A stretch of DNA of 64,000 nucleotides, taken from NCBI RefSeq assembly GCF_000253255.1, contig NC_015580.1, positions 713,001 through 777,000 of the forward strand, given 5' to 3'. The DNA is from Novosphingobium sp. PP1Y (GTDB taxonomy: Bacteria; Pseudomonadota; Alphaproteobacteria; Sphingomonadales; Sphingomonadaceae). A program made the translations under genes and the position numbers. Below the pieces are notes generated by a model. The model saw nothing but the letters and a program-made list of their open reading frames with translations, had not been told where the DNA came from and ran no database searches. This document shows positions 9,601-17,019 of the stretch, in pieces (positions within the stretch are counted from its first letter, which is position 1; every line of letters begins with the position of its first letter).

Positions 9601-11356
9601 CTGGGCTGAGCGCAAGCGCATGTTCGACCTGCCGCATTCCAGCTGGGACGATTATGACAAGTCGCTGATCTCGAAGGGCGGGGGAGTTTTCCCGCGCAAG
9701 CTCAAGTCGATCCCCCTCTCGCCGGAAATACGCGCGGCGCTGGGCATCGAGGCCGAGGCGCTCGATCCGGATTCGCTGATCACGGCGATCCTTTCCAGCC
9801 AGGCCGACCTGCTGTGGTTCGGCGGCATCGGCACTTACGTGAAGTCCGCCGGCGAAAACAATGTCGCCGTGGGCGATCCGGCCAACGACACGCTGCGCGT
9901 CAATGCGGCCGACCTGCACGTCAAAGTCATCGGCGAGGGCGCCAACCTCGGCGTGACGCAGGCGGGGCGCATCGAGTTCGCCGCGCGCGGCGGGCGCATC
10001 AATGCCGACTTCATCGACAATTCGGCCGGCGTCGACTGTTCGGACAACGAGGTGAACATCAAGATCGCGCTCGCAGCGGCGCGCCGCTCGGGCAAGCTCT
10101 CGGAAAAGAAGCGCAACGAACTGCTGCGCGAAATGACCGACGAAGTCGCCGAACTGGTACTGGAGGACAACCGCCTGCAGGCCCTTGCGCTTTCGATCGC
10201 GCAGCGGGGCGGGGCCTCGTCCATGCCGTCGCACATTCGCCTCATCGAAATGCTGGAGGAAAGCGGCAATCTCGACCGCCGGAACGAGGGGCTGGCCGAG
10301 AACGACCTGCTCCAGCGCCGCGCGCTCGACGGGCAGGGGCTTACCCGTCCCGAACTGGCCGTGCTGCTTTCCAGCGGTAAGCTGGTGTTGCAGGACGCCA
10401 TCGAGCAGAGTGACCTGGCGGCCGATCCCAGCCTGACCGATCTGCTGCTGGGGGCCTTCCCGGAACCGATGCAGGACAAGTTCGCGCGCTTCATCAAGGG
10501 CCATCGCCTTGCGCCTGAAATCATTGCGACCAAGCTGGCCAACCGCATCGTCAATCGCCTCGGCATCGTCCATCCCTTCGAGCTGGCCGAAGAGGAAGGC
10601 GTGGGGCTGGCGCAAATCGCCGCGGCCTTCGCCCTTGCGGTCCAGCTGTTCGATCTCGAAACGCTGTGGGAACGGCTGGAAGCCGCGCCGATGTCGGAAG
10701 ATGCGCGCCTGCTGATGTTCGACCGGGTCGCAGTGGCCACGCGCGGGCACATGGCCGACCTGCTGCGCGCAGGGGCCGGGCAGGTTCCGCCGCATGAGTT
10801 CTTCGAGCGGATTGGCAAGCACGTGGCAGCGCTGGGCGTGGGAACCCAGTCCCTCCTGGGTGAGCGGACCCTGGCCCATTCGCAGCGGCTGCGCGCGGCG
10901 CTGCTGGAACGCGGCGCACCGGAAGCGGAAGCCACGGACGTGGCGCACCTGTTCGATCTCGACGGTGCGGTCGGCATCGCCGAACTGGCCGACAGCACCC
11001 GCATCGATCCGCGCAAGCTGGTCAACGCCTTTACCCGTATCGGCACTGGCCTCGGGCTCGACTGGGCGCAGTCGAGCGCGGCGATCATGAACCCGTCCGA
11101 TCCCTGGGAGCGCCTGCTGGTTGCCGGGCTGGCCCGCGATTTCCAGCAGATGCGGCTCGAGTTCCTGCGCTCGCTGGCGCGCAGCAAGCTGGGCAAGTCC
11201 GATCCGATCGCCGCCGTCGAGGAATGGGGGCGGCACCACCGCACCTCGATCAGCACGTTCCGGGCCACCGTGGCGCGGGCGGAGAACACCGCCCCGATTA
11301 CGCCGGCCATGCTGGCCCAGATCGCCAGTCAGGCACGCAACCTGCTGGGCCGCTGA
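6614..11356 (+). CDS. gdhZ: NAD-specific glutamate dehydrogenase, large (180-kDa) class
   Basis: A 1580-residue enzyme that oxidises glutamate to 2-oxoglutarate and ammonia with NAD, mainly in catabolism. The long N-terminal regulatory region (about residues 1-700) includes ACT-like segments. The catalytic core begins near residue 784 with RGGLRWSDRRDDYRTEI, followed by VKNAVIVPTGAKGGF carrying the active lysine, SNGYDHKAMGITARG, and the NAD-binding loop VIGCGDMSGDVFGNG near residue 955. IGEGANLGVTQAGR follows. The chosen ATG has GGAGAAGGA immediately upstream; the same frame runs open 78 codons further but without a ribosome site. The length matches the family (about 1600). It could drain glutamate made by the arginine and phenylalanine routes nearby. 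Confidence 0.95.
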   Translation: MSAGEVAVTGKARSKQSSKGASGRLEGVIADRIRDSLLPVDGPADASWIEDAARSLLDAATNRPTGEPVVDLTSASDERRYLRIALINDDMPFLVDSVAAAIADAGLVIDRLAHPVLSVKRNAKGQLEEFPGLDAAGTVRESMIYIETARVDARQRRALIRSLESTLADVRSAVKDWPRMVEAMTIDAEQVDDAEGAALLRWFAGGMLTQLGHVTRRRDGTHGQLLGVCRRGTRDILSATSYDQAFAEFDRQVEAGTIVSPMVIKANRMATVHRRVPMDLFIVPVIDEGRVTALSVHAGIWTSAALAAPPGDVPRLRVLLTGLAGKLGLDPIGHTGKALAHALTSLPHDLVLGLGSYDVERLATTMTGLVDRPRPRLLITSAPLSRHLFVFVWLPRDMVSTQMRRRIQSMIEEAAEAPTIDWSLQVEAGNLAMMRFTLDIREGASALNEDALDQHLQVMLRGWGEAVEAVLAQGMDPARAAAVAGRYADAFPLSYRTDYGPVEAALDISHMRKVVVGEAAEGEHRHGLRDARLYRHASDDAAHLRLKVYQAEGSLPLSDAVPALENFGFRVLAEVPTPLESGRIGTIHDFTLALPVGRNAEEVLGLGEMIEDALCSVLNNESENDAFNRLVPMLGLSKRETNWLRAWYRYLRQGGTHFGIATVVDALQGAPRVTTAIIALFRAIHDPQFQGDREQARLDAEEQIRAGLADVVAINDDRLLRAYRDLVLAMQRTNAFAHAGQLALAFKFDSALVPGLPRPLPWREIFVYSRRVEGIHLRAGPVARGGLRWSDRRDDYRTEILGLMKAQRVKNAVIVPTGAKGGFYPKQLPDPALDRAGWAAEGQGCYEVFIATLLSVTDNIVKDKVVHPEDVVILDGEDPYFVVAADKGTAKFSDVANGIAESRDFWLDDAFASGGSNGYDHKAMGITARGAWLSVRRHFLEMGIDVQSQPVRVIGCGDMSGDVFGNGMLLSRAIKLVAAFDHRHIFFDPDPDPASSWAERKRMFDLPHSSWDDYDKSLISKGGGVFPRKLKSIPLSPEIRAALGIEAEALDPDSLITAILSSQADLLWFGGIGTYVKSAGENNVAVGDPANDTLRVNAADLHVKVIGEGANLGVTQAGRIEFAARGGRINADFIDNSAGVDCSDNEVNIKIALAAARRSGKLSEKKRNELLREMTDEVAELVLEDNRLQALALSIAQRGGASSMPSHIRLIEMLEESGNLDRRNEGLAENDLLQRRALDGQGLTRPELAVLLSSGKLVLQDAIEQSDLAADPSLTDLLLGAFPEPMQDKFARFIKGHRLAPEIIATKLANRIVNRLGIVHPFELAEEEGVGLAQIAAAFALAVQLFDLETLWERLEAAPMSEDARLLMFDRVAVATRGHMADLLRAGAGQVPPHEFFERIGKHVAALGVGTQSLLGERTLAHSQRLRAALLERGAPEAEATDVAHLFDLDGAVGIAELADSTRIDPRKLVNAFTRIGTGLGLDWAQSSAAIMNPSDPWERLLVAGLARDFQQMRLEFLRSLARSKLGKSDPIAAVEEWGRHHRTSISTFRATVARAENTAPITPAMLAQIASQARNLLGR

Positions 11357-11374
11357 AGAGAAGCCCACAGGTTC

Positions 11375-11405
11375 GCCGCCCCCCGGATCGGGTCCGGGGG
11401 GCGGC
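11375..11405. terminator. Bidirectional terminator hairpin
   Basis: A perfect 13-base stem, left arm 11375-11387 and right arm 11393-11405 with a 5-base loop, lies between the convergent glutamate dehydrogenase and Lrp-type genes. It is very GC-rich. T-tracts are poor on both sides, but position and stem strength fit shared termination. Confidence 0.7.
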
Positions 11406-11421
11406 CATCAATCGAATTCGC

Positions 11422-11883
11422 TCAGTCCAGCGGCATCGCGCGCATTTCCTTGATCGTCTCAAGCACGATGATCGACTTGACGTCGCGCACCCCGGGAATG
11501 CGCAGCAGCGACTTGAGCGTGATCTGCGACAGGTGCTCGACATCGCGCGCGATCACGTGGACGAGGTAGTCCATGTCGCCGGTCACCGCGTGGCAGGCGA
11601 TGACATAGGAATTGTCCTGAATCGCCTGCTCGAAGCGCGAGATGTTGTCGTCGCTGTGCGCGTCGAGATTGATCAGCACATAGGCGTCGAGCTCGAATCC
11701 GAGCTTTCGCGCGTCGAGGATCGGCTGGTAGCCGACGATTACGCCATCGTCCTCCAGCCGCTTGATCCGGCGGCTTACCGGGGTGGCGGAAAGGGCCGTG
11801 CGTTCCGCCACTTGCGCCACGGGCATGCGCGCATCGATCTGGAGCGACTGGACGATCTTGCGGTCGAATTCGTCTAGGGGCAC
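11422..11883 (-). CDS. Lrp/AsnC-family transcriptional regulator
   Basis: A 153-residue regulator. The N-terminal winged helix has DEFDRKIVQSLQIDAR and RTALSATPVSRRIKRLE; the C-terminal RAM ligand domain starts near residue 65 and contains HAVTGDMDYLVHV, the usual effector-pocket turn. It starts with GTG preceded by AGGTGA. It is divergent from phhA with 107 bases between, so it very likely controls phenylalanine/tyrosine catabolism in the manner of PhhR or AsnC-type local regulators, with an aromatic amino acid as probable effector (inference). Confidence 0.9.
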   Translation of the reverse strand: MPLDEFDRKIVQSLQIDARMPVAQVAERTALSATPVSRRIKRLEDDGVIVGYQPILDARKLGFELDAYVLINLDAHSDDNISRFEQAIQDNSYVIACHAVTGDMDYLVHVIARDVEHLSQITLKSLLRIPGVRDVKSIIVLETIKEMRAMPLD

Positions 11884-11910
11884 GGATCACCTACCGGAAT
11901 GACTGTTCAT

Positions 11911-11982
11911 GGTGGAATCCACCAATACCACAGCTAAACTATGAGACAATCGCATGAATATGAAGTGAAGTTCGTGGTATTG
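11911..11982. promoter_or_regulatory. Candidate Lrp operator region before phhA
   Basis: Two symmetric elements lie in the divergent lrp-phhA spacer. One is the dyad GGTGGAATCCACC at 11911-11923. The other is a 9-base inverted repeat, CAATACCAC at 11923-11931 and GTGGTATTG at 11974-11982, with centres 51 bp apart, close to five helical turns. Such spacing suits an octameric Lrp-type protein wrapping DNA. Binding is inferred. Confidence 0.5.
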
Positions 11983-11990
11983 TCCAATCC

Positions 11991-12857
11991 ATGAAGAAGC
12001 CCAGCACGGATACCAGCGCCAGCGGCCTTCGTGGCGAGTACGAGGGTGCCTCCGACGATTATACCGTCGGGCAGGATTGGCATGCCTATACGCCCCAGAT
12101 GCACGAGCGCTGGCGGCGGCTTCATGCGCGCCAGTCGGCACTCACCGACCGTTATGCATGCCGCTCCTTCCGCGAGGGTCTGGCCCGTCTCGACTGCGCC
12201 GTGGGGATCCCGCGCTTTGAGGATGCCAACGCCATCCTTGGCCCGGCCACTGGCTGGCAGCTCGTCGCGGTCCCCGGCTTCATTCCCGATGCGGTATTCT
12301 TCGATCATCTGGCCCACCGCCGATTTCCGGTGACGCGCTGGATCCGCGAGGAGCACGAGCTCGACTATCTGGTCGAGCCGGACGTGTTCCACGATTTCTT
12401 CGGCCACGCGCCGATGTTGCTCGATCCCGCGATCGCCGACTTCCTCGAACTCTATGGCAAGGCCGGCGAGCGGGCGATGGCAATGGACGCGCTGCCGATG
12501 CTGGCGCGCATCTACTGGTACACGATCGAATTCGGCCTCGTGCGCGAAGGCGATGAGCTGCGCGTGTTCGGCGCGGGGATCATCTCCTCCCACAGCGAGA
12601 CGGTCTATTCGATCGACGATTCCGGTGTCCTGCGCCTGCCGTTCGATCCGGTCCGGGTCATGCGCACCGGCTACATGATCGACGATTTCCAGAAGACCTA
12701 CTTCGTGCTCGAAAGCCTGCCCCAGCTCATCGACGACCTGGTCGGCCTCGATTTCGGGCCCGTCTACGAACAGTGGCGCGATGCGCCTGCGCTGCCGGCG
12801 GGCGAAAGCCTGCCCGGCGAAACCCCCTACAATCCGAAACGCGAGATGACCCCATGA
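11991..12857 (+). CDS. phhA: Phenylalanine 4-monooxygenase
   Basis: A 288-residue pterin-dependent hydroxylase converting phenylalanine to tyrosine. The iron ligands are visible as His134 and His139 in VFHDFFGHAPML and Glu180 in YWYTIEFGL, the same order and spacing as in characterised bacterial PAHs. There is no N-terminal regulatory domain, as usual in bacteria. The stop overlaps the ATG of hppD (ATGA), tying it to homogentisate formation. No pterin carbinolamine dehydratase gene (phhB) lies beside it, although the tetrahydropterin cofactor must be recycled. Confidence 0.96.
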   Translation: MKKPSTDTSASGLRGEYEGASDDYTVGQDWHAYTPQMHERWRRLHARQSALTDRYACRSFREGLARLDCAVGIPRFEDANAILGPATGWQLVAVPGFIPDAVFFDHLAHRRFPVTRWIREEHELDYLVEPDVFHDFFGHAPMLLDPAIADFLELYGKAGERAMAMDALPMLARIYWYTIEFGLVREGDELRVFGAGIISSHSETVYSIDDSGVLRLPFDPVRVMRTGYMIDDFQKTYFVLESLPQLIDDLVGLDFGPVYEQWRDAPALPAGESLPGETPYNPKREMTP

Positions 12858-13969
12858 CCACCCAGTCCCCCACCGACCTGTTCGACAATCCCATCGGCCT
12901 CGACGGCTTCGAGTTCGTCGAATTCTCCGCGCCCGAAAAGGGCGTGCTGGAGCCGGTGTTCGAGGCCATGGGGTTCACGAAGATCGCCCGCCACCGCTCG
13001 AAGGACGTCGAGCTGTGGCGCCAGGGCGAGATCAACTTCATCACCAATTACGAGCCGCACAGCCCGGCTTGGTTCTTCAGCCGCGAGCATGGCCCGAGCG
13101 CCTGCGGCATGGGTTTCCGCGTGCGCGATGCGCGCAAGGCCTATGACGAACTGCTCGCCCGTTCGGCCGAGCCGGTGCAGGTCGCGACCGGGCCGATGGA
13201 ACTGCACCTTCCAGGCATCCGCGGCATCGGCAACTCGATCATCTATCTCATCGACCGCTACGAGCGCGACGGTGATGGCGCGCTGTCGATCTACGACATC
13301 GATTTCGAATACCTGCCGGGCGTCGCACGGCACCCCGAAGGCGCCGGCTTCGACCGCATCGACCACCTGACGCACAACGTTTACGGCGGGCGCATGGCCT
13401 ATTGGGCCGACTACTACGAGAAGCTCTTCAATTTCCGCGAGATCCGCTACTTCGACATCAAGGGCGAATACACGGGCCTTACCTCCAAGGCGCTGACTGC
13501 GCCCGACGGCAAGATCCGCATTCCGCTCAACGAGGAAGGCGAAGGCGGCAAGGGCCAGATCGAGGAATTCCTGCGCCAGTTCAACGGTGAGGGCATCCAG
13601 CACATCGCGCTCATCACCGACGATCTGCTGAAGGCCTGGGACCGCCTCAAGGCGCTGGGCGTACCGTTCATGACCGCTCCGCCCGAGACCTATTACGAGA
13701 TGCTTGATGAGCGCCTGCCCGGTCACGGCCAGCCTGCCGGTGAACTCAAGGCGCGCGGCATCCTGCTTGATGGCACCACAGATGGCGGCAGCCCGCGCCT
13801 TCTCCTGCAGATTTTCGCCGAAGCGCAGGTCGGGCCGGTCTTCTTCGAGTTCATCCAGCGCAAGGGTGACGAAGGCTTTGGCGAAGGCAACTTCAAGGCC
13901 CTGTTCGAATCCATGGAGCGCGACCAGGTTCGCCGCGGCGTGCTGAAGGTGGAAGAACCGGCCGAGTGA
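12854..13969 (+). CDS. hppD: 4-hydroxyphenylpyruvate dioxygenase
   Basis: A 371-residue Fe(II) dioxygenase making homogentisate from 4-hydroxyphenylpyruvate, the keto acid of tyrosine. The two VOC-fold halves carry metal ligands His171 (IDHLTHNVYGG), His250 (GIQHIALITDD) and Glu332 (FFEFIQRKGDEGFG), all intact. The start MTTQSPTDLF is fixed by a 4-base overlap with phhA; a frame running 27 codons further upstream lies inside phhA. It is the second gene of the aromatic operon. Confidence 0.96.
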   Translation: MTTQSPTDLFDNPIGLDGFEFVEFSAPEKGVLEPVFEAMGFTKIARHRSKDVELWRQGEINFITNYEPHSPAWFFSREHGPSACGMGFRVRDARKAYDELLARSAEPVQVATGPMELHLPGIRGIGNSIIYLIDRYERDGDGALSIYDIDFEYLPGVARHPEGAGFDRIDHLTHNVYGGRMAYWADYYEKLFNFREIRYFDIKGEYTGLTSKALTAPDGKIRIPLNEEGEGGKGQIEEFLRQFNGEGIQHIALITDDLLKAWDRLKALGVPFMTAPPETYYEMLDERLPGHGQPAGELKARGILLDGTTDGGSPRLLLQIFAEAQVGPVFFEFIQRKGDEGFGEGNFKALFESMERDQVRRGVLKVEEPAE

Positions 13970-13976
13970 CACCGAT

Positions 13977-14058
13977 GGGGCCAGCGCGTCGGCGCCCGAT
14001 GCGCGGCCCCGCAAGGCCTGCCGGACCGAAATCCATTCCGGGTCGCCGGTCCGGCAGG
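13977..14058 (+). other. Tandem intercistronic hairpins after hppD
   Basis: Two stem-loops fill the 115-base gap before the VOC gene. The first pairs GGGGCC (13977-13982) with GGCCCC (14005-14010) plus inner GCGC pairs. The second is a perfect 12-base stem, 14017-14028 with 14047-14058, and an 18-base loop. Neither has a T-tract, so they look more like mRNA-processing or stabilising elements, or a partial terminator, than a full stop. Confidence 0.55.
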
Positions 14059-14084
14059 TTCACGAACAAGCGGAGAGCGATTCG

Positions 14085-14654
14085 ATGACTGAAGGCCAGC
14101 ATGCTAACGGAGCGCCCCGACTGGGGGGCATTCACCACGTTGCCTATCGTTGCCGGGATGCGAAGGAGACGGTCGAGTTCTACCGCGATGTCATGGGCAT
14201 GGATTTCATGCTTGCCATCGCCGAGGATAACGTGCCCTCCACAGGTGCGCCCGATCCGTACATGCACATCTTCATGGATGCCGGCGGCGGCAATGTGCTG
14301 GCATTCTTCGAGCTGCCCAATGCGCCCGACATGGGCCGCGACGAGGCCACCCCGGCGTGGGTCCAGCACATTGCCTTCAAGGTCGATAGCGAGGAAGACC
14401 TGCTCGCCGCCAAGGCACGGGCCGAGGAACGCGGGCTGGAAGTGGTCGGGCCGACGCATCACGGCGTCTTCAAGTCGATCTATTTCTTCGATCCCAACGG
14501 CCACCGTCTTGAACTGGCCTGGCAATTCGGTACGCCCGAACAGATGAAGCGCCTCAACGACGTGGCCGAGGACATGCTCGAGGAATGGTCGCGCACCAAG
14601 AAGGCGCCGCGCCATGCCGCCTGGCTGCACGAGAAGATCGCGCAGGAAAGCTGA
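14085..14654 (+). CDS. VOC-family metalloprotein of the tyrosine operon
   Basis: A 189-residue glyoxalase/extradiol-dioxygenase-fold protein. A complete metal triad can be placed: His18 in GGIHHVAYRC, His95 in WVQHIAFKV and Glu143 in GHRLELAWQ. The last 35 residues are a charged helical tail. A GGAGAG site precedes the ATG. It sits between hppD and maiA, where other bacteria often have homogentisate dioxygenase (hmgA) and fumarylacetoacetase, which are not in this window. A role in aromatic ring metabolism is likely from position. Whether it is an oxygenase, isomerase or glyoxalase cannot be told from sequence. Confidence 0.8.
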   Translation: MTEGQHANGAPRLGGIHHVAYRCRDAKETVEFYRDVMGMDFMLAIAEDNVPSTGAPDPYMHIFMDAGGGNVLAFFELPNAPDMGRDEATPAWVQHIAFKVDSEEDLLAAKARAEERGLEVVGPTHHGVFKSIYFFDPNGHRLELAWQFGTPEQMKRLNDVAEDMLEEWSRTKKAPRHAAWLHEKIAQES

Positions 14655-14668
14655 AAGGGCGGACCGCA

Positions 14669-15304
14669 ATGCGTCTCTATTCCTACTACCGCAGTTCGAC
14701 GAGCTATCGCCTGCGCATCGCCCTCAACCTGAAGGGGCTGGAGTATGAGATCGTGCCGGTCAATCTGCTCAAGGCGGAGCAGCGCGGCGAGGAATTTCGC
14801 AGGATCAATCCCTTCGCGGGCGTGCCCGCGCTCGAGGCAGAGGGAAGGTTCTATGCGCAGTCGATGGCAGTGCTCGAATGGCTCGACGAGCGCCATCCCG
14901 ACAGGCGGCTGCTGCCGGTGGATGTCGAGGACCGCTTCGTCATGCGCGAGCTGGCGATGGCGATCGCAACCGAACTGCACGCCCCTCTGAACCTGCCCGT
15001 ACTCAAGTATCTCAAGGCCGAACTCGGCCACTCGCAGGAAGAGATCGACACCTGGTATCGCCACTGGCTGGAAAAGACCCTCGTCCCGCTTGAGGCGAAG
15101 CTGGCGGCGCGCGGATCGGGCGATTTCCTGTTCGATGCGCCCGGCCTGTTCGAATGCGTGCTGGTGCCGCAGCTCTACAATGCGCGGCGGTTCGATTTCG
15201 ATCTTGCTGCAATGCCGCAGATGACCCGGATCGAGGCGGCATGCCTGGCCCATCCTGCCTTCGTGGCCGCACATCCCGACAATCAGCCGGATTGCCCGAA
15301 GTGA
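14669..15304 (+). CDS. maiA: Maleylacetoacetate isomerase (zeta-class GST)
   Basis: A 211-residue zeta glutathione transferase isomerising maleylacetoacetate to fumarylacetoacetate. The N-terminal SSTSYRLRIALNLKGL matches the zeta signature SSxSxRVRIAL, with the active-site serines near residues 9-12, followed by INPFAGVPALE. It begins 14 bases after the VOC gene, so the four genes phhA-hppD-VOC-maiA appear to form one operon. The product of homogentisate cleavage is its expected substrate, although the ring-cleaving gene is not seen here. Confidence 0.92.
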   Translation: MRLYSYYRSSTSYRLRIALNLKGLEYEIVPVNLLKAEQRGEEFRRINPFAGVPALEAEGRFYAQSMAVLEWLDERHPDRRLLPVDVEDRFVMRELAMAIATELHAPLNLPVLKYLKAELGHSQEEIDTWYRHWLEKTLVPLEAKLAARGSGDFLFDAPGLFECVLVPQLYNARRFDFDLAAMPQMTRIEAACLAHPAFVAAHPDNQPDCPK

Positions 15305-15382
15305 CCTTGCAGCGCCCTTCCAGCGGCATCGTGTCAGGGGACTAAGGGCGTTTACTTAGAATTAGGCATAGTGCGTACATAA

Positions 15383-16399
15383 GTGCGCATGACTTCCCGA
15401 CGCCACACAGAACGGAGATTCGCCAGCCGGGAGGTGCATGGGCTGCAGCACTCCTATCTGTTTCGCGTCTCGCCGCGCATGGCCTGGGTCATCGTCGCCA
15501 CGCTCCTGCCGATCCTGGCGATCATCGAGGTCCATGCCTCTCCCGGCATCTGGTTCGGCCCGGTTTACCTGGCGATCCTTGCCTTCGCCGCATGGTCGCT
15601 CAACTCGCTGGTCGCCGTGGCCATCGGTTTCGGCATCATCGGCGTAAGGCTTGCAACGGGCGAGTTCCTGCTTGCCACTGGCAATGGTCCGGATGGCGCT
15701 CCGAACCTGGCGGTGCGGATCCTGGGCATCCTGATCGTGGTTCTCGTCATCGGTGCGGCCCGCAAGGCCTGCGAGCGCGAATGGCGCGCGGCCCGCATCG
15801 ATGTGCTGACCGGGGCCTGGAACCGCTCCGCCTTCTTCGAGATCCTGCGCAAGAACCGGAAAAGCGGCGGCTGGCATGCGCTGATCTATGCGGACATCGA
15901 CGGCCTCAAGCGCGTCAACGACGAGGAAGGTCACGCACAAGGGGACGAGAACCTCAAGGTCTTCGCCGAGACCGTGCGCAAGACCATCCGCAAGGGCGAC
16001 GTGCTGGCGCGGATGGGCGGCGACGAGTTCGTCATCTTCATGAAGCTCAAGGACAAGGACTCCGGCACTGCGGTCGCCAACCGGCTCGACACCGCCCTGA
16101 ACACCGAATTCGGCGAAAGCCGCTTTCACCTGACGTGCAGCCTTGGCGTCCTGCTCCTGCCGGAAGGCTCGACCTCCATCGACGGCGAACTGCGCGCGGC
16201 CGACGAACTCATGTACATGGCCAAGAAATCGCGGTCCGGCGTGCTCGTGTCGACCGCCTTCGAAAGTGGCGGCAGGGTCCAGTTTTCGCCGTGCCTGATC
16301 GAGCAGGACCAGCTCGGACACGATTCGGTAGTGCGCCAGGTCGACAGGGTGCCCATGGCCGAGCCATCCTCGGTTTCGGACAGTCACGCCGCCGCCTGA
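15383..16399 (+). CDS. Membrane-anchored diguanylate cyclase
   Basis: A 338-residue GGDEF protein making cyclic di-GMP. The N-terminal 125 residues hold about four hydrophobic segments. The C-terminal domain has ADIDGLKRVND (metal Asp) and an intact GGDEF at residues 212-216. Five residues before it, RKGD forms the RxxD inhibitory site, predicting product feedback. There is no EAL domain. The start is GTG at 15383 or ATG at 15389; neither has a strong ribosome site. The input signal is unknown, but the membrane part probably senses it. Confidence 0.9.
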   Translation: MRMTSRRHTERRFASREVHGLQHSYLFRVSPRMAWVIVATLLPILAIIEVHASPGIWFGPVYLAILAFAAWSLNSLVAVAIGFGIIGVRLATGEFLLATGNGPDGAPNLAVRILGILIVVLVIGAARKACEREWRAARIDVLTGAWNRSAFFEILRKNRKSGGWHALIYADIDGLKRVNDEEGHAQGDENLKVFAETVRKTIRKGDVLARMGGDEFVIFMKLKDKDSGTAVANRLDTALNTEFGESRFHLTCSLGVLLLPEGSTSIDGELRAADELMYMAKKSRSGVLVSTAFESGGRVQFSPCLIEQDQLGHDSVVRQVDRVPMAEPSSVSDSHAAA

Positions 16400-16434
16400 C
16401 TGCGGAGCGAAGCCACGCGCGGCGTCTTGCACAA

Positions 16435-17001
16435 GTGACTGTATCTGCTCTTCCACCCAGGTTCCGAAACTTTCTCGGGCTTGCATTCGCTGCCGTGCTG
16501 GCAACGGGTGCCACGCCGGCCAGGGCGGGCGAGGGCACATGGCGCGACATCGGAAATGCCGGGCGCGATGTGCTGGTGGTGGCCGCGCTCGGCGTTCCCC
16601 TGGCACAGGGCGATACCGCCGGAGTGCTGCAGGCGGGAGGCAGCCTCGGCTCGGCCGAATTGGTTTCGCTGGGTCTCAAGGAGGCATTTCCAGAGACGCG
16701 GCCGGATGGCAGCGACCGCAAGAGCTTTCCCTCCGGCCACACGGCCATTTCCTTCGCCAGCGCGGCGACCCTGCAGAACCGCTACGGCTGGAAGGTCGGC
16801 CTGCCTGCGCAAGTGCTGGCCGCCGTCGTCGGCGTCTCGCGCGTGAGGGCGGACAAGCATCACTGGTACGACGTTCTGGCCGGCGCCGCGATCGGCGAGG
16901 CCGCCGGGTTCCTGATCACCTCGCGCCGTGACGCGCAAGTGCGCGTCATGCCCTGGGGCGATACGGGAAGCGCGGGGGTATCCGTTTCCGCCCGCTTCTG
17001 A
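16435..17001 (+). CDS. Exported PAP2-family phosphatase
   Basis: A 188-residue phosphatidic-acid-phosphatase-like protein. The PAP2 motifs KSFPSGHTA and SRVRADKHHWYDVLAGAAIG are intact, including both catalytic histidines. The N-terminus has a hydrophobic stretch ending ATPARAGEG, which reads as a signal peptide with cleavage after Ala. No ATG is available; GTG at 16435, 36 bases after the cyclase, is the best start. The substrate may be a lipid phosphate or another phosphoester. Confidence 0.82.
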   Translation: MTVSALPPRFRNFLGLAFAAVLATGATPARAGEGTWRDIGNAGRDVLVVAALGVPLAQGDTAGVLQAGGSLGSAELVSLGLKEAFPETRPDGSDRKSFPSGHTAISFASAATLQNRYGWKVGLPAQVLAAVVGVSRVRADKHHWYDVLAGAAIGEAAGFLITSRRDAQVRVMPWGDTGSAGVSVSARF

Positions 17002-17019
17002 GCGCGGCAGAAGTTTCGC

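Noticed and set aside
6419..11368. 1649-codon open frame antisense to the glutamate dehydrogenase
   Set aside because: Mirror frame of a high-GC gene; the translation has no recognisable domain and is rich in Arg, Gly and His. The plus-strand protein is a clear NAD-GDH.
15592..16434. Fusion of a long upstream segment to the PAP2 phosphatase
   Set aside because: The upstream part is the cyclase read in another frame. The PAP2 signal peptide begins near the GTG at 16435.
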